Assembly: GCF_003473485.1 (NCBI RefSeq)
Contig: NC_053043.1
Coordinates: 444,001 to 508,000 of the forward strand
Reading direction: 5' to 3'
From: Medicago truncatula
Taxonomy: Eukaryota > Streptophyta > Magnoliopsida > Fabales > Fabaceae
Length of the DNA: 64,000 nucleotides
Positions 11,583 through 24,553 of this stretch are shown piece after piece; the stretch's first letter is position 1; every line of letters starts with the position of its first letter. The notes under the pieces are model-generated. The model was given only the letters and a program-made list of their open reading frames with translations. It made no database searches and was not told the origin of the DNA. The translations under genes and the position numbers were made by a program.

Positions 11583-13190
11583 CTAGTTAATTCTAATTTT
11601 GGGTTTATTTGTTAGGACTTCCTGCACGGAACAATTAGTGAGAGACCAGGATTTAGAGAGAGCAATGCAGAGAACAATCTTGATTGTTTGAGGTTTGATG
11701 ACAGGGCTAAAGGTCTCTTTATAATCAATACCCAGTCTTTGATGGAATCCTTTGGCGACAAGTCTTGCTTTATAGCGAGATATAGAACCATCAGGATTTC
11801 TTTTCAATCTAAAGACCCATTTGTTACCAATAACATTGTAATGTGGTGAGGGAGGAACAAGTGTCCATGTACCATTACGCATAAAAGCCATAAATTCATA
11901 TGCATCGCTTGTTGCCATTTGGTAGACTTTAACGCCTGAGATACACATGTTGGTTCAATTGGATTAGGCAAAGGATATTTGGTGACAAGGTTCAATTGTT
12001 TGGGTTTGAAAATGCCACGCTTAGCTCTTGTTTGCATTGGGTGATTAGTTACTGGTACTTTTGGTTTGGATAGAGGTTTTGTGATGTTGGGGAGTGGAAC
12101 GATCGAGGTTGTGGAAGTGTTAGTAGATGACTGATTTGTAGGAGAATGGTAACTAACTTGTGGAATTATGTGCTCATTATTATTAGGTGGGTTATATGTT
12201 CATGATTATCTAAATGTGTGGGTGGGTTGGGTACGTGGCAGTGGTGTGAGATTATTTTGAATGGTTTCTTGAGGTGGACAATGACATGTCCTGTGAAGAT
12301 GTTTTGGAATAAGGAAAAAATATTTTCAATGAAGTGAACATGTCTAGAATTGTAAAATTTATGGTGACAACTAGGGTACCCATGGATGAATGGTGGGTAA
12401 TTTATCCCAACCAATACACATTAGCCACATAAGCACATTTTTAAGTGGTATACATGAACTATCTTGACCCTATGTATGCACTTTGAGACAAACTATAACC
12501 GACAAATACACAAGGTATACGGCTTTAACCAAGGAAAACAAAGACACCCAAAAGAACGAAGTTTGTTGTAATTGGGTTTAGTTTGAAATAGAGTGAAGAA
12601 TGGTGAATGCATTTTTAGAGTAGGTGTCGGAGGAAGACGATTAATGAGATATGCAGCGGTTTTGGCTGCAAAAGACCAAAACATAGGTGGAAGGGAAGCT
12701 TGATGAAGTAAGCACCTTGTGGTTTCAAGTAAATGATGATGTTTCCGTTCAAGTAAACACAGAGATGAAGTGGAAGCAGCGGAGTAGGCACGAGGAGATG
12801 TGGTTGTTGGTAACTTGTAGAAATTGGAATCATGATGAGGTTGACTGCGACGTGACCTCTGGTGTGGTGATTGGAACGACCACGATTAGCATAGTTAGTT
12901 AGCAGTGACAGGATTTCATAATCAATAAGTTTGACATAAAGTGCATCAAACGAAATTGGATTTTCACGAGTCCGAGTTGATGCAGTAAACTACCTAAATG
13001 ATGGATCCAAAACATTTAGAGCATGGATGAATAGATCAATGTCATGAATAGTCTGCATTTACGCAGAAACAGTAGTGGATCCTTTTCTGATTGAGTTGAG
13101 TTCCACGAGATCTTTTGTGTTGCTAGAAATAGATTGTGAGAGGGTGGAGGTTGAAGATGGGATCGTAAAGGAAAATATTGCTGTTAGGCA
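11583..13190 (-). mobile_element. Internally deleted Ty1/copia retrotransposon fragment
   Basis: On the minus strand, in 5'-3' order, there are three pieces. First is a gag (UBN2-like) piece with ENPISFDALYVKLIDYEIL at about 12905-12965. Next is the integrase C-terminal part (MFWSFAAKTAAYLINRLPPT, then LRSFGCLCFPWLKP) at about 12490-12690. Last is the start of the reverse transcriptase (NGTWTLVPPS, NKWVFRLKRNPDGSISRYKA, RLVAKGFHQRLGIDYKETFSP) at about 11650-11900. The parts between them are missing, the RT is truncated at its 3' side, and the frames carry stops. No LTRs were recognised. The Pro-Leu-Val linker motifs and the gag-INT-RT order are Ty1/copia. Confidence 0.8.
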
Positions 13191-13404
13191 AAAGGCTCAG
13201 TTAATTTTGTAGTATTTTGTTAATTCAATATATTTACATTTGTGTAGCCATATATACATGGAATACAATGATGAATATTGCTCAAATCATGGAACAGTCA
13301 ACTATACTAATTGGCTAGTTACTATAAGATATGATTTCCATTTACTGATATTATTACACCCATCATTATTTGATTTGGTCAATGCTAATTAAGTTAATAC
13401 TCCT

Positions 13405-14248
13405 ACATTAGGTACCGGGTCTTAAATAGTTAAGACCCTACCATTGTGGATACCACCCTCAATCTTAAGTGGGACCCACACCTCAATTTTGAGGTCTTAA
13501 ACGGGTCCCACATAAACACATCATTTTTTTTTTATATTTTTTAATAATAGTATCTAATAGGTACTCAAACACTTCAATAGAGACTCTCTAACAAAATGTC
13601 TATGTGGGTTCCACCAATAACATTAAAAAGTCAAAGTAAATTTCAATTGAAAAGCAACGGTACAATGACAATGATTATTTTAATTAAAAGTAATGTGAGG
13701 TCCACTTAAACATTGAGGTCTTAAGAGCATCCACAATGCATACTCTAAACTTTGAGGTCTTAAACGAGTCTCACATGGACACATAACTTTTTAATATTTT
13801 TTTAATAATAGTACTTAATATGTACTCAACCACTCCAATGGAGATCCTTAAAAAATGTCTAATAGGGTCCCACAAATATTATTTAATAGTCGTAAAAATT
13901 ATTATTTTAATAAAAAGTGATGTGAACCCATTTAAGAATGGGGTCTTAAGTTAGACCTTGGATCTTTTAAGATCCCCAATTGTTTTTCCATAATGAGAGT
14001 ACCTATTAGGTACCAGGTCTTAAATGGTGAAGACCTTACCACCGTGTATGCTCTAAGTGAGACACTTGGTCCTAGAAAATCTAAAAAAAAAAAAAAAAAT
14101 CCACATTGGAGGAACCTATTAGATACCATATCTTAATTGGTGAAGACCTCACCAACGTGGATGCTCTTAAGTACTATTATCAAAAAATGATAAATAAACG
14201 ATGTATAACTCATTTAAAAAATAGATGTCTCCATTGTGGATGCTCTTG
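13405..14248. repeat. Nested MITE cluster (GGTACC..GGTCTTAA / GAGCATCCACAATG family)
   Basis: Related motifs recur in both orientations. GGTACCGGGTCTTAAATAGT lies at about 13412 and a near copy in the same orientation at about 14010. GAGCATCCACAATG at about 13727 is answered by CATTGTGGATGCTC near 14231. Blocks reading TTTGAGGTCTTAAACG and TTAATATTTTTTTAATAAT repeat at about 13490-13550 and 13755-13810. This looks like at least two copies of one short non-coding element, one inside or beside the other. Confidence 0.5.
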
Positions 14249-14372
14249 TAACCTCGAAAAAAATAGTTTATCGGTTCCTTAAAAAACATTGATTCGTTTG
14301 TAAAAAAATAAAATAAAATTGATTGGATTGGGATGATTCTTAGGTTGAAGTGAAAGAAAGAAAGAAGCGTTG

Positions 14373-17300
14373 ATGCGATCAGGAATGGAAAGGTTGAAGT
14401 CCGGTGGTATTCTATGGTTAGAGGGTTTGAGAGAAGCTTGTTGTCTTCATCGCGTTATTATTCTCTGTCTCAGGTCCAAACCTCTTATGCTCCGAACTGG
14501 CCAGTGTTTCCTCCTTAATGGTTTCATTTTCTTAGGAAGGTTAGTTACGTTACTACTACTTATTTCCACCTTATTATGTATAAGCTTACATAAACTATTT
14601 TTGTACAACTTATCAAATTAAGTTAAAAATAGCTTATGAAAAATGTCATAAGCTGTTTTCAAAAGTCCTCCCAAACAATCTCATAAAACTTATGCTAGTA
14701 GATAAGCTCAAATAAGTTAATGCAAACATGCCCGTAGTTTATACATAAGCGCTTATGCTATAAGCTGCAACTTAAATTGTTTATCCAAACAAAGCTATTA
14801 CGAATGAGATATTTTGCCATACATATGAATCATTTTTGACATAATGACACATTGAAGATGATTGGAAGAATTCATTTTTCTTTTTAGAAATGAGTCGATG
14901 ACAAATGTTGGTTGTTAGTCTTTATTTTGTTAAGTGCGGTGAGTTTTTTGACAAGAAAGTGTGGGGAGTTGAACCTATGACCTTATCACTTTAATGTTGA
15001 AATTTTAACAGCATAACCGAATTCATAGATACAAAACTATAGCATATTCATATAGAGATAAGTCAAGAATATGTGTAGCTTTAAGATTGCAGAGATAGCT
15101 AATAAGAGAGCAAAGCATGAGAGAGATTGCAGAGTTTAGGTTTAACTACGCATGAGAAAGAAAACGTGAGAGGATTAACTGCGCTCATTAACGTCTAGAT
15201 TTCAAAGTTTAGGTTTTCACCGTATACTTAACCGTCTGATGGAGTGACATTTAAATAGCTAAACAGCCAAGGACAAAAACCTCTCATTGGGCTTAACAGA
15301 GCGATCCAACCCATTCCGGTTAGTTCAGTAACAAAGCTTAATCAAACAATTATTCGATGATAATTGCTTAATAACAATTGCCCATGCTTTATATTATCAA
15401 TAAATTCTTAATAATTCATTATGCAAAATACATAATTGATTAATTAAAACAATTAATCCATCATTTAACCCTTATTTTCATCTCCCAAACCACCAAGAGT
15501 ATTACTCGATGATCGGAAGAATTCTGACTCACAGTTATTAGTTTATACCTGCATAATCTATGTGTTTGATGATTTGAACATTTTAAGTTTTGTGCAGTAT
15601 ATTCGTCCTAAACTCGGTTGTCATCCCTGCTTTGTGGTGGATATTACCCGATCAATGCTCGCAGCTTGTTTCTCATAAACTGTGTGCCTTAGCTGGAACT
15701 TTGAAATTTTATTCTTTCTTACGTCTTGTTCTCATTCAACTCTTTTATGTAAGTACATACTATACTATTTTTAAAGTGTACAGTGACCTTAAAAATCGTT
15801 TTGTTGCTTGTTATTATTCTTCCTTTCTTTCCAAAACATTGATTTATATAATAATAATAATAATAATAATACCGAAAGAAAGAAAAGCAGTTCAAATAAC
15901 TTGCATTGAATAGGATTTACACCAATAAGTTGCTCTGCATGCTAGTGATCTCATTGATCCATACATTGATTTAGAAAAGCATGACATGCCTAATAGAAAT
16001 ATAAGTTTCAAAAGCCAGTGCTTGGCAAGATTGTTGCATAATTGCATTTGAGGATTTTTTTTTTTTTCATTTTTCATTGCTAAAATGTATTCCAAATGTC
16101 TTTCTATATCTAGATTGTAATGTAAAAGCTTTCAATAAACGTGGTTTTCAAACTTATGTTTTCTGATTGTCTCCTTGCAGGCTCTTTGGTTTTACCCATT
16201 ATATGTGTTTAGCATAGTTCTGAGCACCCTCTGGTAATTTTCACTTTTTAATCTATTCTCCTAATCTTTTTTTATCATGTTGGATCCATTATGCTGCCCT
16301 TGATAGCCGTTCTCCCGGTTAAGTTATTTCATATTTCTTTACGTCTGCATTACTAAGAAATGAAATTCCATACAACAACAACAACAACCAAGCCTTGTCC
16401 CACTAAGTGGGGTCGGCTACATGGATCAAATGACGCCATAGTGTTCTATCATACACTAAATTTGGATCCAACTCACTGACCTCTAAATCCTTTCTAATGG
16501 TTTCTCTAATAGTTTTCCTAGGTCTTCCTCTACCTTTTTTAACTTGACTCTCCTCCATTTGATCTACTCTTCTTACCACGGCATCTACGGGTCTTTTCTC
16601 TACATGCCCAAACCATCTAAGCCTATTTTCTACCAACTTGTGCTACCCCCACTCTCTCTCTAATCCTATCATGTCTAGTCTTACCACTCATCTAACGCAA
16701 CATACTCATCTCTGCTACACTTACTTGATTCTCATGTTGACTCTTAACCGCCCAACACTCCGTACCATACAACAACGTCGGTCGGACTGCTGTCCGATAG
16801 AACTTTCCTTTCAACTTAAGTGGTACTTTCTTATCGCACAAAACACCTGAGGCTCTTCTCCATTTCAACCACCCAGCTTGAATACGATGGCTTACATCTG
16901 CTTCTATTTCTCCGTCATTTTGTACGAAGGACCCAAGATATTTAAACCGTGTAACTTGGGGTATGATATGATCTCCAACCTCCAAGGTAGACCTACTTCT
17001 CCTTCCGCTGAAGTTACATTCCATATACTCCGTCTTGCTTCTACTCAAGTGGAATCCATACGCTTCTAAGGCTTGCCTCCAGGTCTCTAGCCTCCCGTTC
17101 ACTTCCTCCCTCAACTCACCCACCAAGACTACATCATCTGTAAAAAGCATACATCTCGGTGCTAACTCTTGGATGTGTTCCGTCAATACATCCAAAACTA
17201 AAGTAAAAAGATAAGGACTTAGGGTTGACCCTTGGTGCAATCCTATTGTTATGGGAAAATCTTCGGTAGTCTCATCCTGCGTCCTCACACTAGTCGAACC

Positions 17301-20300
17301 TCCCTCATACATATTCTTGATAGCCCTAATATAGGCAATCCTAACCCCTTTCTTCTCCCGGGCTTTCCACAAAATCTCTCTCGGTACTCTATCGTACGCC
17401 TTTTCCAAATCAATGAAAACTAAGTGCAAGTCTTTTTTATCCGTCCGATATCGCTCCATCACGCGTCGAAGTAAGTAGATTGCTTCCATAGTCGACCTCC
17501 CAGGCATAAAACCAAATTGGTTATCCGTAACTCGAGTCTCCTTTCTTAGTCTTCTTTCGATCACCCTTTCTCGTAACTTCATGGTATGACTCATTAGCTT
17601 AATTCCCCTATAATTTCCCCATGTATGCAATCCTACCTAACGAGTATTTTGGACTGCTTCTTTTTCTATCAAAACAATGCTGAATTGAAATTCTTTTTGG
17701 AATTCTAGCTTATGACTCCCAACATAGGTGTCAAACACATCAATATTGCCAAATAGTGTTAGGCTCCATAGGGTAATGTTTATGTTGATTATCATATGCT
17801 CATTGCATTCACAAACAAAGTATTATTAAGTTTAGATTTCCATATCTAATAAAGTATTACAAAGTGGTTATGGACTAGTATGTTGTTTTGCTTTTTGTTA
17901 TCTAAATTATTGGATTGTAATAAAGGATCCAAAAGCTATGGCCCTATGGGTTTATTCTGCAGACTTATCAAATAAGTAATGCTACTGAAAGTATGAGAGT
18001 TTGGAGGGAGTGGGCTTTTAGAGGACATAGAAAATGAATCTGTTGTAAGGAGGGTGAATCACTGAGAAGAGAGGAGGGCACTTTTTTTCTTTCTTTCTTT
18101 TTTTCTCGCTGAGAGACTGGGGTTAGGAGTTTTCTCGACTTTTCGAACTCTTGCTCTTAATTTTTTTTTGTTTTCTTGTTGAATATATCGATACCACTCT
18201 ACCTTTATAAGATAGTATTTATTCCTACAAAAAGTGATAAGGGTATGTTTTTAGGTACAATGACATTGCTAAGTATGGGTATGCCGCAATGGGAAGATCT
18301 AAGTTTACTGTGGATAACAGCTCCGGCCAAAACAACACAGTAACTATGCAAAATGCTTATCAAGCAAAAAGACCATCTGGCCTTGGAGGGTTAAGTTCTA
18401 ACTAGTAGTTACTTCATGCTGCATTTTTTTTTTCTTTCTAATTGATATTAAGTCTTACTGAGTTAATCAGAACTAAAAGGTTCAGCTACTGTGTTTGCTT
18501 AACCCAGGGTCATGATTGGAATAGGAGAGCAGGTGTACTCGATACTCCTTTTGAGCGTTTTCTTTCTTGAGGTAATAAAATGATTATATTTTCTGTTCCC
18601 AGATTAATAAAGATATTATATATGCCTTATATTCAGTAAACTTGATTTTGGTTTGTTTTATTCTTCGTAGTTGTTTAAAGTCATGCAATTTCTTATGTTA
18701 TTTGCAGGTTTATGCAACTGGTTTCATACCATACATAGGAAAGGTGCTCAATTTTTTACTTCTTTCGTGGATGTATGCATATTACTGCTTCGAGTATGTG
18801 GTCCAAATACACCCTTGCTTAATCTTCTCCTTCACCAATTGGATACAAGTTTGAAAGTATGCTTTTTGATTAGGTATAAATGGAATTTCAACGAAGTGGC
18901 TCTTGACAGAAGGCTGGACTACTTTGAATCTTACTGGCCATTTTTTGCTGGTTTTGGTAAAGATTTTAGCATTTTTTTAAAATAACATTTTTTTTTTCAA
19001 AAATTTTCTTAAGAATGCCAGTTTGTTTCACTAAAAAAATATATGTTTAAGATCATGCAATCTCTTCTTTTGATGCCTCTCAGATAAAAACAACTTATTT
19101 TACAAACCTTGGGAGGAAGAACCGGTCTTTTGTCTCAATATATTTTGCAATAAAAATTAAAATAACCGGTTCTTAACATATTTTCTGAGAGACAATATTA
19201 CGGGTTGTTATGAAGGGATAGATTGGGTGTATGGGAATGAGGATTGAGGCCTTTCTACTTTGGGAAGTGTGCAATTACGAAGCAGAATGGCAATAATTTA
19301 GTGTTGTTTCCTAGGAGGCTTGTGTGAGGTTTAAAATTCAATCTAACACCATTTTCTTGTTGAAGAATATTGAACTATGGAACAATTTTTTTTACTAGCT
19401 ATCCTATGGTTCCTTCGTATTTGAGACTAACGAGTGATTTGTGCCATTACAGGAAGTCCTTGTGTTTTGGCTATATTCTTTTTCTCTCCTCTTGTGAGTT
19501 ATGGGATTATGGCTATACTTTATCCACTGGTATGTATGACTGTTGGTTGTGACCCTTATATTTCTTTTCCCCTTCTTTATTTGGATTCTCTGATGTTAAA
19601 ATTTTGACTGTCATGTAAGTTTTTGTATCCATTTCTCTCCTTTCATGTATTAAATATCTGGGACCTTATTAACCTTTATATATATATATATACAAATTTC
19701 TCATGACACGGTATTGTGAAATGTGAATCTTTAACATTGGAATCCAAACCCATTCTTCCCACATTGAATTTGACTTTTTATGCATTTTTTGTATTCATTT
19801 TTGTAAATGAAAACTAAAATATCATGCTATGCTATAGTATCATGAGTGATGTTAAATTAATATCATGCATTGTATGTTTCAGTTTGTTCTAACTGCAACT
19901 GGGTCGGAGGCTGAACAAGAAATATCCTTTGAAAAAAATAAATGGAGAGCTGCAGGAGTGGAAAGGCTTCCAATATTTTATGTTGCAGATAATGTGTCGT
20001 AAGCTCTTTATTACTTATTCCTTCACTCTATACTCTAGACAGACATTGCATTATAAAAACCTAGCTACTAAGCAAGTGACCCAAAAGGGTACTTGATCAA
20101 TGATTAATATCTAATGGTTTCGTATGTTAGATGAAGTCGTTAATTGCCACTGTAAGTGCAAGTTGTTTCAATAAAGAAGCACGGTGCATTTATCTGTAAT
20201 TATTTGACAATTTTGAGGCTGTCAAATCATTGTTAGTTGTCATACACTTCCATCATTTGACTCTCCTCTTATTGCTGTCTCTAAATGCTTTAACTTATTA

Positions 20301-20952
20301 AGTTGAAATATATAGTAAAGCTATTGCTGTCTCACCACTATTGTTGAAAATCGCTACTCGTGAAATGAATTTGTTCAAACTTTATTAATATTGTTATTTG
20401 TTTCATTATTTGACTATCAACAGTGTTACTGATATTTTCCTTTCCTTCTTTATTTTATACTTCTATAGAGAATTCGAAAACGAATTGTCTAATGTTAATT
20501 CCTAGTTTCATATGAAAGATCTATTAACTTACTTGACAAGTAATTCTAAGATATTGGATAATTGATCTCTTTTTCATTTATGAGCTATATTTTGGTGATT
20601 AAATTATCTTGTACTTCTCCACTATTTCTCATTCTATTTTTCTGCGAAGTTACGACTTGGGATGCTTTTAAGGGGATAATTGAACAGTCATAACTAATAA
20701 GTAATTCTTAATTGGTTCTCAAGTTCTTTCTTATTCAGATTTTTTACTTAGGGTGTGGTGGGTTTATGAAATCGTTATGTACTTAACATAGCAATGGGTA
20801 ATGGACAGGCTTGATTGTATAATAAATAAAGTACCTATGGAGTTATTATCATTGTAACCAAATGCTTTGATTTTGGTTTATGTAGGATGTGGATTTTATC
20901 TCTTTTACCCCTGGAGAAACGGGACCGGATGCAAGACAGAAAAGCAAAATAA
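14373..20952 (+). CDS. EI24: EI24 homologue (etoposide-induced 2.4 family membrane protein)
   Basis: Ten exons: 14373-14539, 15598-15748, 16181-16233, 18255-18389, 18508-18571, 18708-18793, 18874-18956, 19453-19529, 19883-19998 and 20886-20952. They sum to 999 nt, or 332 residues. Family blocks are the N-terminal [16 protein letters not shown], then [20 protein letters not shown], the [19 protein letters not shown] region, [37 protein letters not shown], and the tail [19 protein letters not shown]. Several hydrophobic segments fit a multi-pass ER membrane protein. The animal homologue is an ER protein tied to autophagy and apoptosis; the plant role is inferred only. A TTG sits just before the chosen ATG, but the ATG gives the normal N-terminus. 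Intron 1 holds a MITE and intron 3 an antisense RTE LINE. Confidence 0.88.
14579..14800. mobile_element. MITE in EI24 intron 1
   Basis: A non-coding AT-rich block is built from inverted AAGCTTAT/ATAAGCTT words, including the palindromic CATAAGCGCTTATG at about 14745. It ends in TGTTTATCCAAACAAAGC. This composition is typical of the short hAT-like MITEs in legume introns. The left boundary is uncertain. Confidence 0.45.
15849..15870. repeat. (ATA)n microsatellite
   Basis: A short run of TAATAA repeats in EI24 intron 2. Confidence 0.85.
16372..17645 (-). mobile_element. 5'-truncated RTE-type LINE, antisense in EI24 intron 3
   Basis: The minus strand carries a long open stretch (16692-17630) with non-LTR reverse transcriptase blocks: [70 protein letters not shown] and the catalytic [10 protein letters not shown] box. 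A second stretch (16403-16636) carries the C-terminal tail ending [12 protein letters not shown]. The element ends on the minus strand in (GTT)n, seen as CAACAACAACAACAACC at 16372-16388, the usual RTE tail. The endonuclease part is absent, as expected for 5' truncation. TGAAATTC occurs near both borders (about 16359 and 17686) and could be the target duplication, but this is weak. Confidence 0.85.
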
Positions 20953-21590
20953 GATTATTGTAGTCAACGCTTCTGGCATAACTGACAACTGGTAAGAACA
21001 CGAACTGTGATTTTGTCCACCGAAGCCATGTATATTTTTCACTTACAGTGCTTTAATATGCTATATTTATTGGGCATATATAACCCTCCCAGTCTCCCAC
21101 TACTTTATCTTTTACTATAGGTTGGTTAATTTGTTCTGTTTAATGCTGTAGGATAAATTTATTTAACATGCTGATGCGGAGTGAACTACACACTACATGA
21201 TTTCCTAATTCAGGTGCAGAAGATTAAAGGCTTAACGCTGCAAACTGCTGCCGGAACTAAGTCGACCATGTTATAGAGAATTTCTACTTTGTGTAGGATC
21301 TGCCCTAACTTGGGGTTTGTGTTTTAGGAATCCTGCTTGTAGTCCTTCGACCGCTACCTTCTACATTGTATAGATTATACTGAATTTGGTTGTAAGTTGT
21401 AAGTCTTAATTTGTACATAATATTCATAACCCTCGTCAATATATTTATGCAAAATTACTTATGTGATCCTTTAACTTTTCTTAATGCATTGCATTTATTT
21501 ATTTTTTTGCTCAAGTTGATCATTTAAGCTTTATACTGTGAATGTCTGTTTATCTTTAATCTCTAATAGGAGGAGGATTCCAAGTGATAA
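20953..21590 (+). other. EI24 3' untranslated region
   Basis: No coding frame continues. A GT (about 20992) and a CAG (about 21212-21214) could bound a 3' UTR intron, since the sequence after 21215 differs in composition and ends in AT-rich stretches resembling polyadenylation sites (about 21415-21450). This is inference only. Confidence 0.35.
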
Positions 21591-21594
21591 GACA

Positions 21595-22020
21595 CAATCC
21601 CCATAGACCAAAATTGTGAGACTAGCCCTAAGGCTTATAACATGAATGGCTAATACATGAGCATAAATCTTGAAAATAGAGTATTTAATAGATTCAAACA
21701 AACACTTATCCCTGGAGCACTAAACCTTCCAAAGAATAACCGCAACAATAACCCATATCTGTCCATCTCTTCCTTCAACCACATATTGTCACCAGCCAAA
21801 TCATGGGCTGGAATCAACACCACTGGAATTTAGTTTTTCTCACAGCTCCGTAGCCGTAATCATAAAGAATGGAATCATGACCAGCCAACCCTCTCCTCTT
21901 CAAGGTAGACCATACAAGTTTAGCACCATGACACAATTGCGACATGAAGAATTGAATATTGAAAGGAACTCTGAGGAGCCAAATCTAAATTCAATTACAC
22001 ACTGCTGTATTAAAAATGGA
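21595..22020 (-). mobile_element. Decayed LINE C-terminal fragment
   Basis: The minus strand of 21600-21780 decodes to WVIVAVILWKV, a stop, CSRDKCLFES and FKIYAHVLA. This resembles the zinc-binding/RNase H end of plant L1-type LINEs (WxIWxxRNxxxFE). The upstream part (about 21840-21960) reads KLVWSTLKRRGLAGHD, consistent with the same family. Stops interrupt it. Confidence 0.45.
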
Positions 22021-22029
22021 TGAATCCAA

Positions 22030-22770
22030 CAACCACTTATTTGCTTCTTTCATAGAATAAATGTCTCATACCACTCTTTTAGACTCATGCATCTACTACC
22101 AAGTTAACAAAAATAAGATAAAGTTACCAAAAAAACAAGTACATCTAGCAATAGCATATCCACTTCAAAGAAAAGAAAAATGTGATAAATTTGAGATTTG
22201 ACTACCTTCAAAGTGATGCCAATAAAATCTCATTGGTGAAAAGCTCTCAATGTTGCTGCCATTTGATAATAAAATCGAATGTCATCTCTATTATCATAAA
22301 CTTTCTCTAAATTTAGCTTAAGAATCTAATTCCTTTTCTAACTCTTTCCTTACGTAAATGCCAAACCATCTTTTGCAAAACAAGGAAGGAGGACACCTAA
22401 TTTGAGATGGAGAGATTAACATTTTCTCTAGTACTTTTTTACTTGAAATAAATCTACTCTAAAGGAGCTCACGGTTCTAGAAAGCAGGTGTTAAGGGAAC
22501 TTTAATATAACGATCTTATAAACTATGTTATAGGAGGTAATAGGCTCGAACTCGATGTCGTTAAAAATAGTGGGGTAATTATCCTACTAAATTGAATAAA
22601 AAAGAATATTGTAATCATAATTGTCTAAATTTAGTATCGTTTTTCAATTACAGGAATTAAGAGTTCGTTGCATCTTCACCATCTCCATATTTTTAATATC
22701 AATATTTTTTTTTTTTGATTTTTTTTTTTAATATCAATATATTGATCTTAATAGTTCAGTTTTACATTGT
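22030..22770. other. AT-rich intergenic DNA
   Basis: No reading frame, RNA gene or repeat structure that I can support. Confidence 0.5.
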
Positions 22771-22774
22771 TGAG

Positions 22775-23300
22775 GTTAACTTAAATTCAGTTTAAGTATG
22801 TTCATATAACTTAGTTTACATAATCTACTTAAACTTAGTTTACATAACCTACTTAAACTGAGTTTATGTATGTATGCTTAAACTCAGTTTACATGACCTA
22901 CTTAAACTAAGTTTACATGTACATACTTAAACTGATATTATGTATAATCATTGAACAAGGTTGAACTTTTAGATGTACACTTAAACTCAGTTTACATAAC
23001 CTACTTAAACTCAGTTTACATGACCTACTTAAACTGAGTTTAAGTATATATACTTAAACTCAGTTTACATATGAGTTTACATGATCTACTTAAACTGAGT
23101 TTAAGTATGTGCACTTAAACTTAGTTTACATGACTTACTTAAAATAAGTTTACATGTACATACGTAAATTGAGATTACGTAGAATCATTGAACAATGTTA
23201 AACTTTTAAATGTACACTTAATTCGGTTTACATGACCTACTTAAACTGAGTTTAAGTATGACCTACTGAAACTAAGTTTACATGACCTACTTAAACTGAA
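22775..23300. repeat. Palindrome-rich tandem array (ACTTAAACTGAGTTTA units)
   Basis: About 20 degenerate copies of a 22-28-base unit resembling ACTTAAACTCAGTTTACATG, followed by ACCT, run head to tail. Within a unit, TTAAACT and AGTTTA are inverted copies. A longer order is superimposed: a segment starting ACATGTACATAC and holding AATCATTGAACAA occurs at 22915 and again at 23152, a 237-base period. No coding potential. Confidence 0.85.
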
Positions 23301-24553
23301 GAGGAATTTTAGGGTGTAACCAAGAAAAAAGGAAGATGCTTTTTGAAAATTAAATTTTATAGAATGATAATTTTATCATTTTAGGATGCAACCAGGATTA
23401 AACAGAGTGTAATTAGAAAAACTCTTAATAATAATGTAAATATCAATGGTCAATATCAATATATTGTTTCAAAAAAAAAAATACACTACTTATGCAAAAC
23501 TTATTTGAGAAAGTTAATAATATCTCTTTTCCTTTTAAAAAAAAAAAATATTTGAGAAAATTACCCACCTTGTATAAGAGAAGTTTAACTTACATTTTCA
23601 CCGACTTTTATGTTTAAATCTACACAAAACTATTCTTCAAAAAATCTACGAAAATCTAATACACAGTGCAACGAAATCAGGAGTTTTGCAAGTCCATTTT
23701 AAAATAATCAATAATGCATATTTTTCTCTATTTTTGATTCACTGCATCATTAAGATAGTTTTACAATTTTTTCTTTTTTACAAAAATAAAACGATATTCA
23801 TTCATTCAAATCGATAGAGTATATCATTCAACACCACTAAAAACATAAAAGATAATCTACGAACAAACTCAAAACATCAAAGTTAATAGCATATAATGGC
23901 ATAATGTCTACAAAAATATATGATAAAATTAAAATGACTGAAATACCTATGCATCCGGATCTGCAACGTTGACGCCTAAATCTTTGATTAAATAATCGAT
24001 CTTTCAATATGAATCAAATGAACACCGCAACAAGACGGAAAATCAAACAACGTCGTACAAGACGACGAACAGCACACCACGACACTCAGATGACGAAATC
24101 ACGAAGAAAAAAACCTATATCTATGTGAAAATCGCTTATTTAAAATGAAATAGAGAGAAAAGGATGAAGAGGGGTGATTTCAGGTCAAAAATTGACCCAA
24201 AACCACCCCTCAATGAAGAAACTGGAAGAGAAAACCTAAGGAAAAATAATTAGGACTTACTTGTTGGAGAGGGAACAATACAATGGAGGCTTAAACAAAT
24301 GAAGACTTTGTCACGTCTTCTTTGACACGCCTTATACTAAACACATTTTGGTCTGGTAATATAATTTTATGAAACAACTTGTGGGACAATCAAAACAAAA
24401 CAAAAAAAAGATTTTAACACAAAAAAAAACCAAAATAGTTGAGATATAAAATAAGAACATAATATAAATATAAAAGAAAAAATTATCATAAAATTATTAT
24501 TACAAAATAGTTGTTCAAATATCATTTCTCTTGGATTTAACCACTTCATAAAT
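23301..24553. other. AT-rich intergenic DNA
   Basis: I see no gene. The stretch 23980-24240 is slightly less AT-rich but has no open frame of note. Confidence 0.5.

Noticed and set aside
15590-15913. A 107-codon frame as an independent gene
   Set aside because: Its first half is EI24 exon 2 and the rest is intron ending in a microsatellite.
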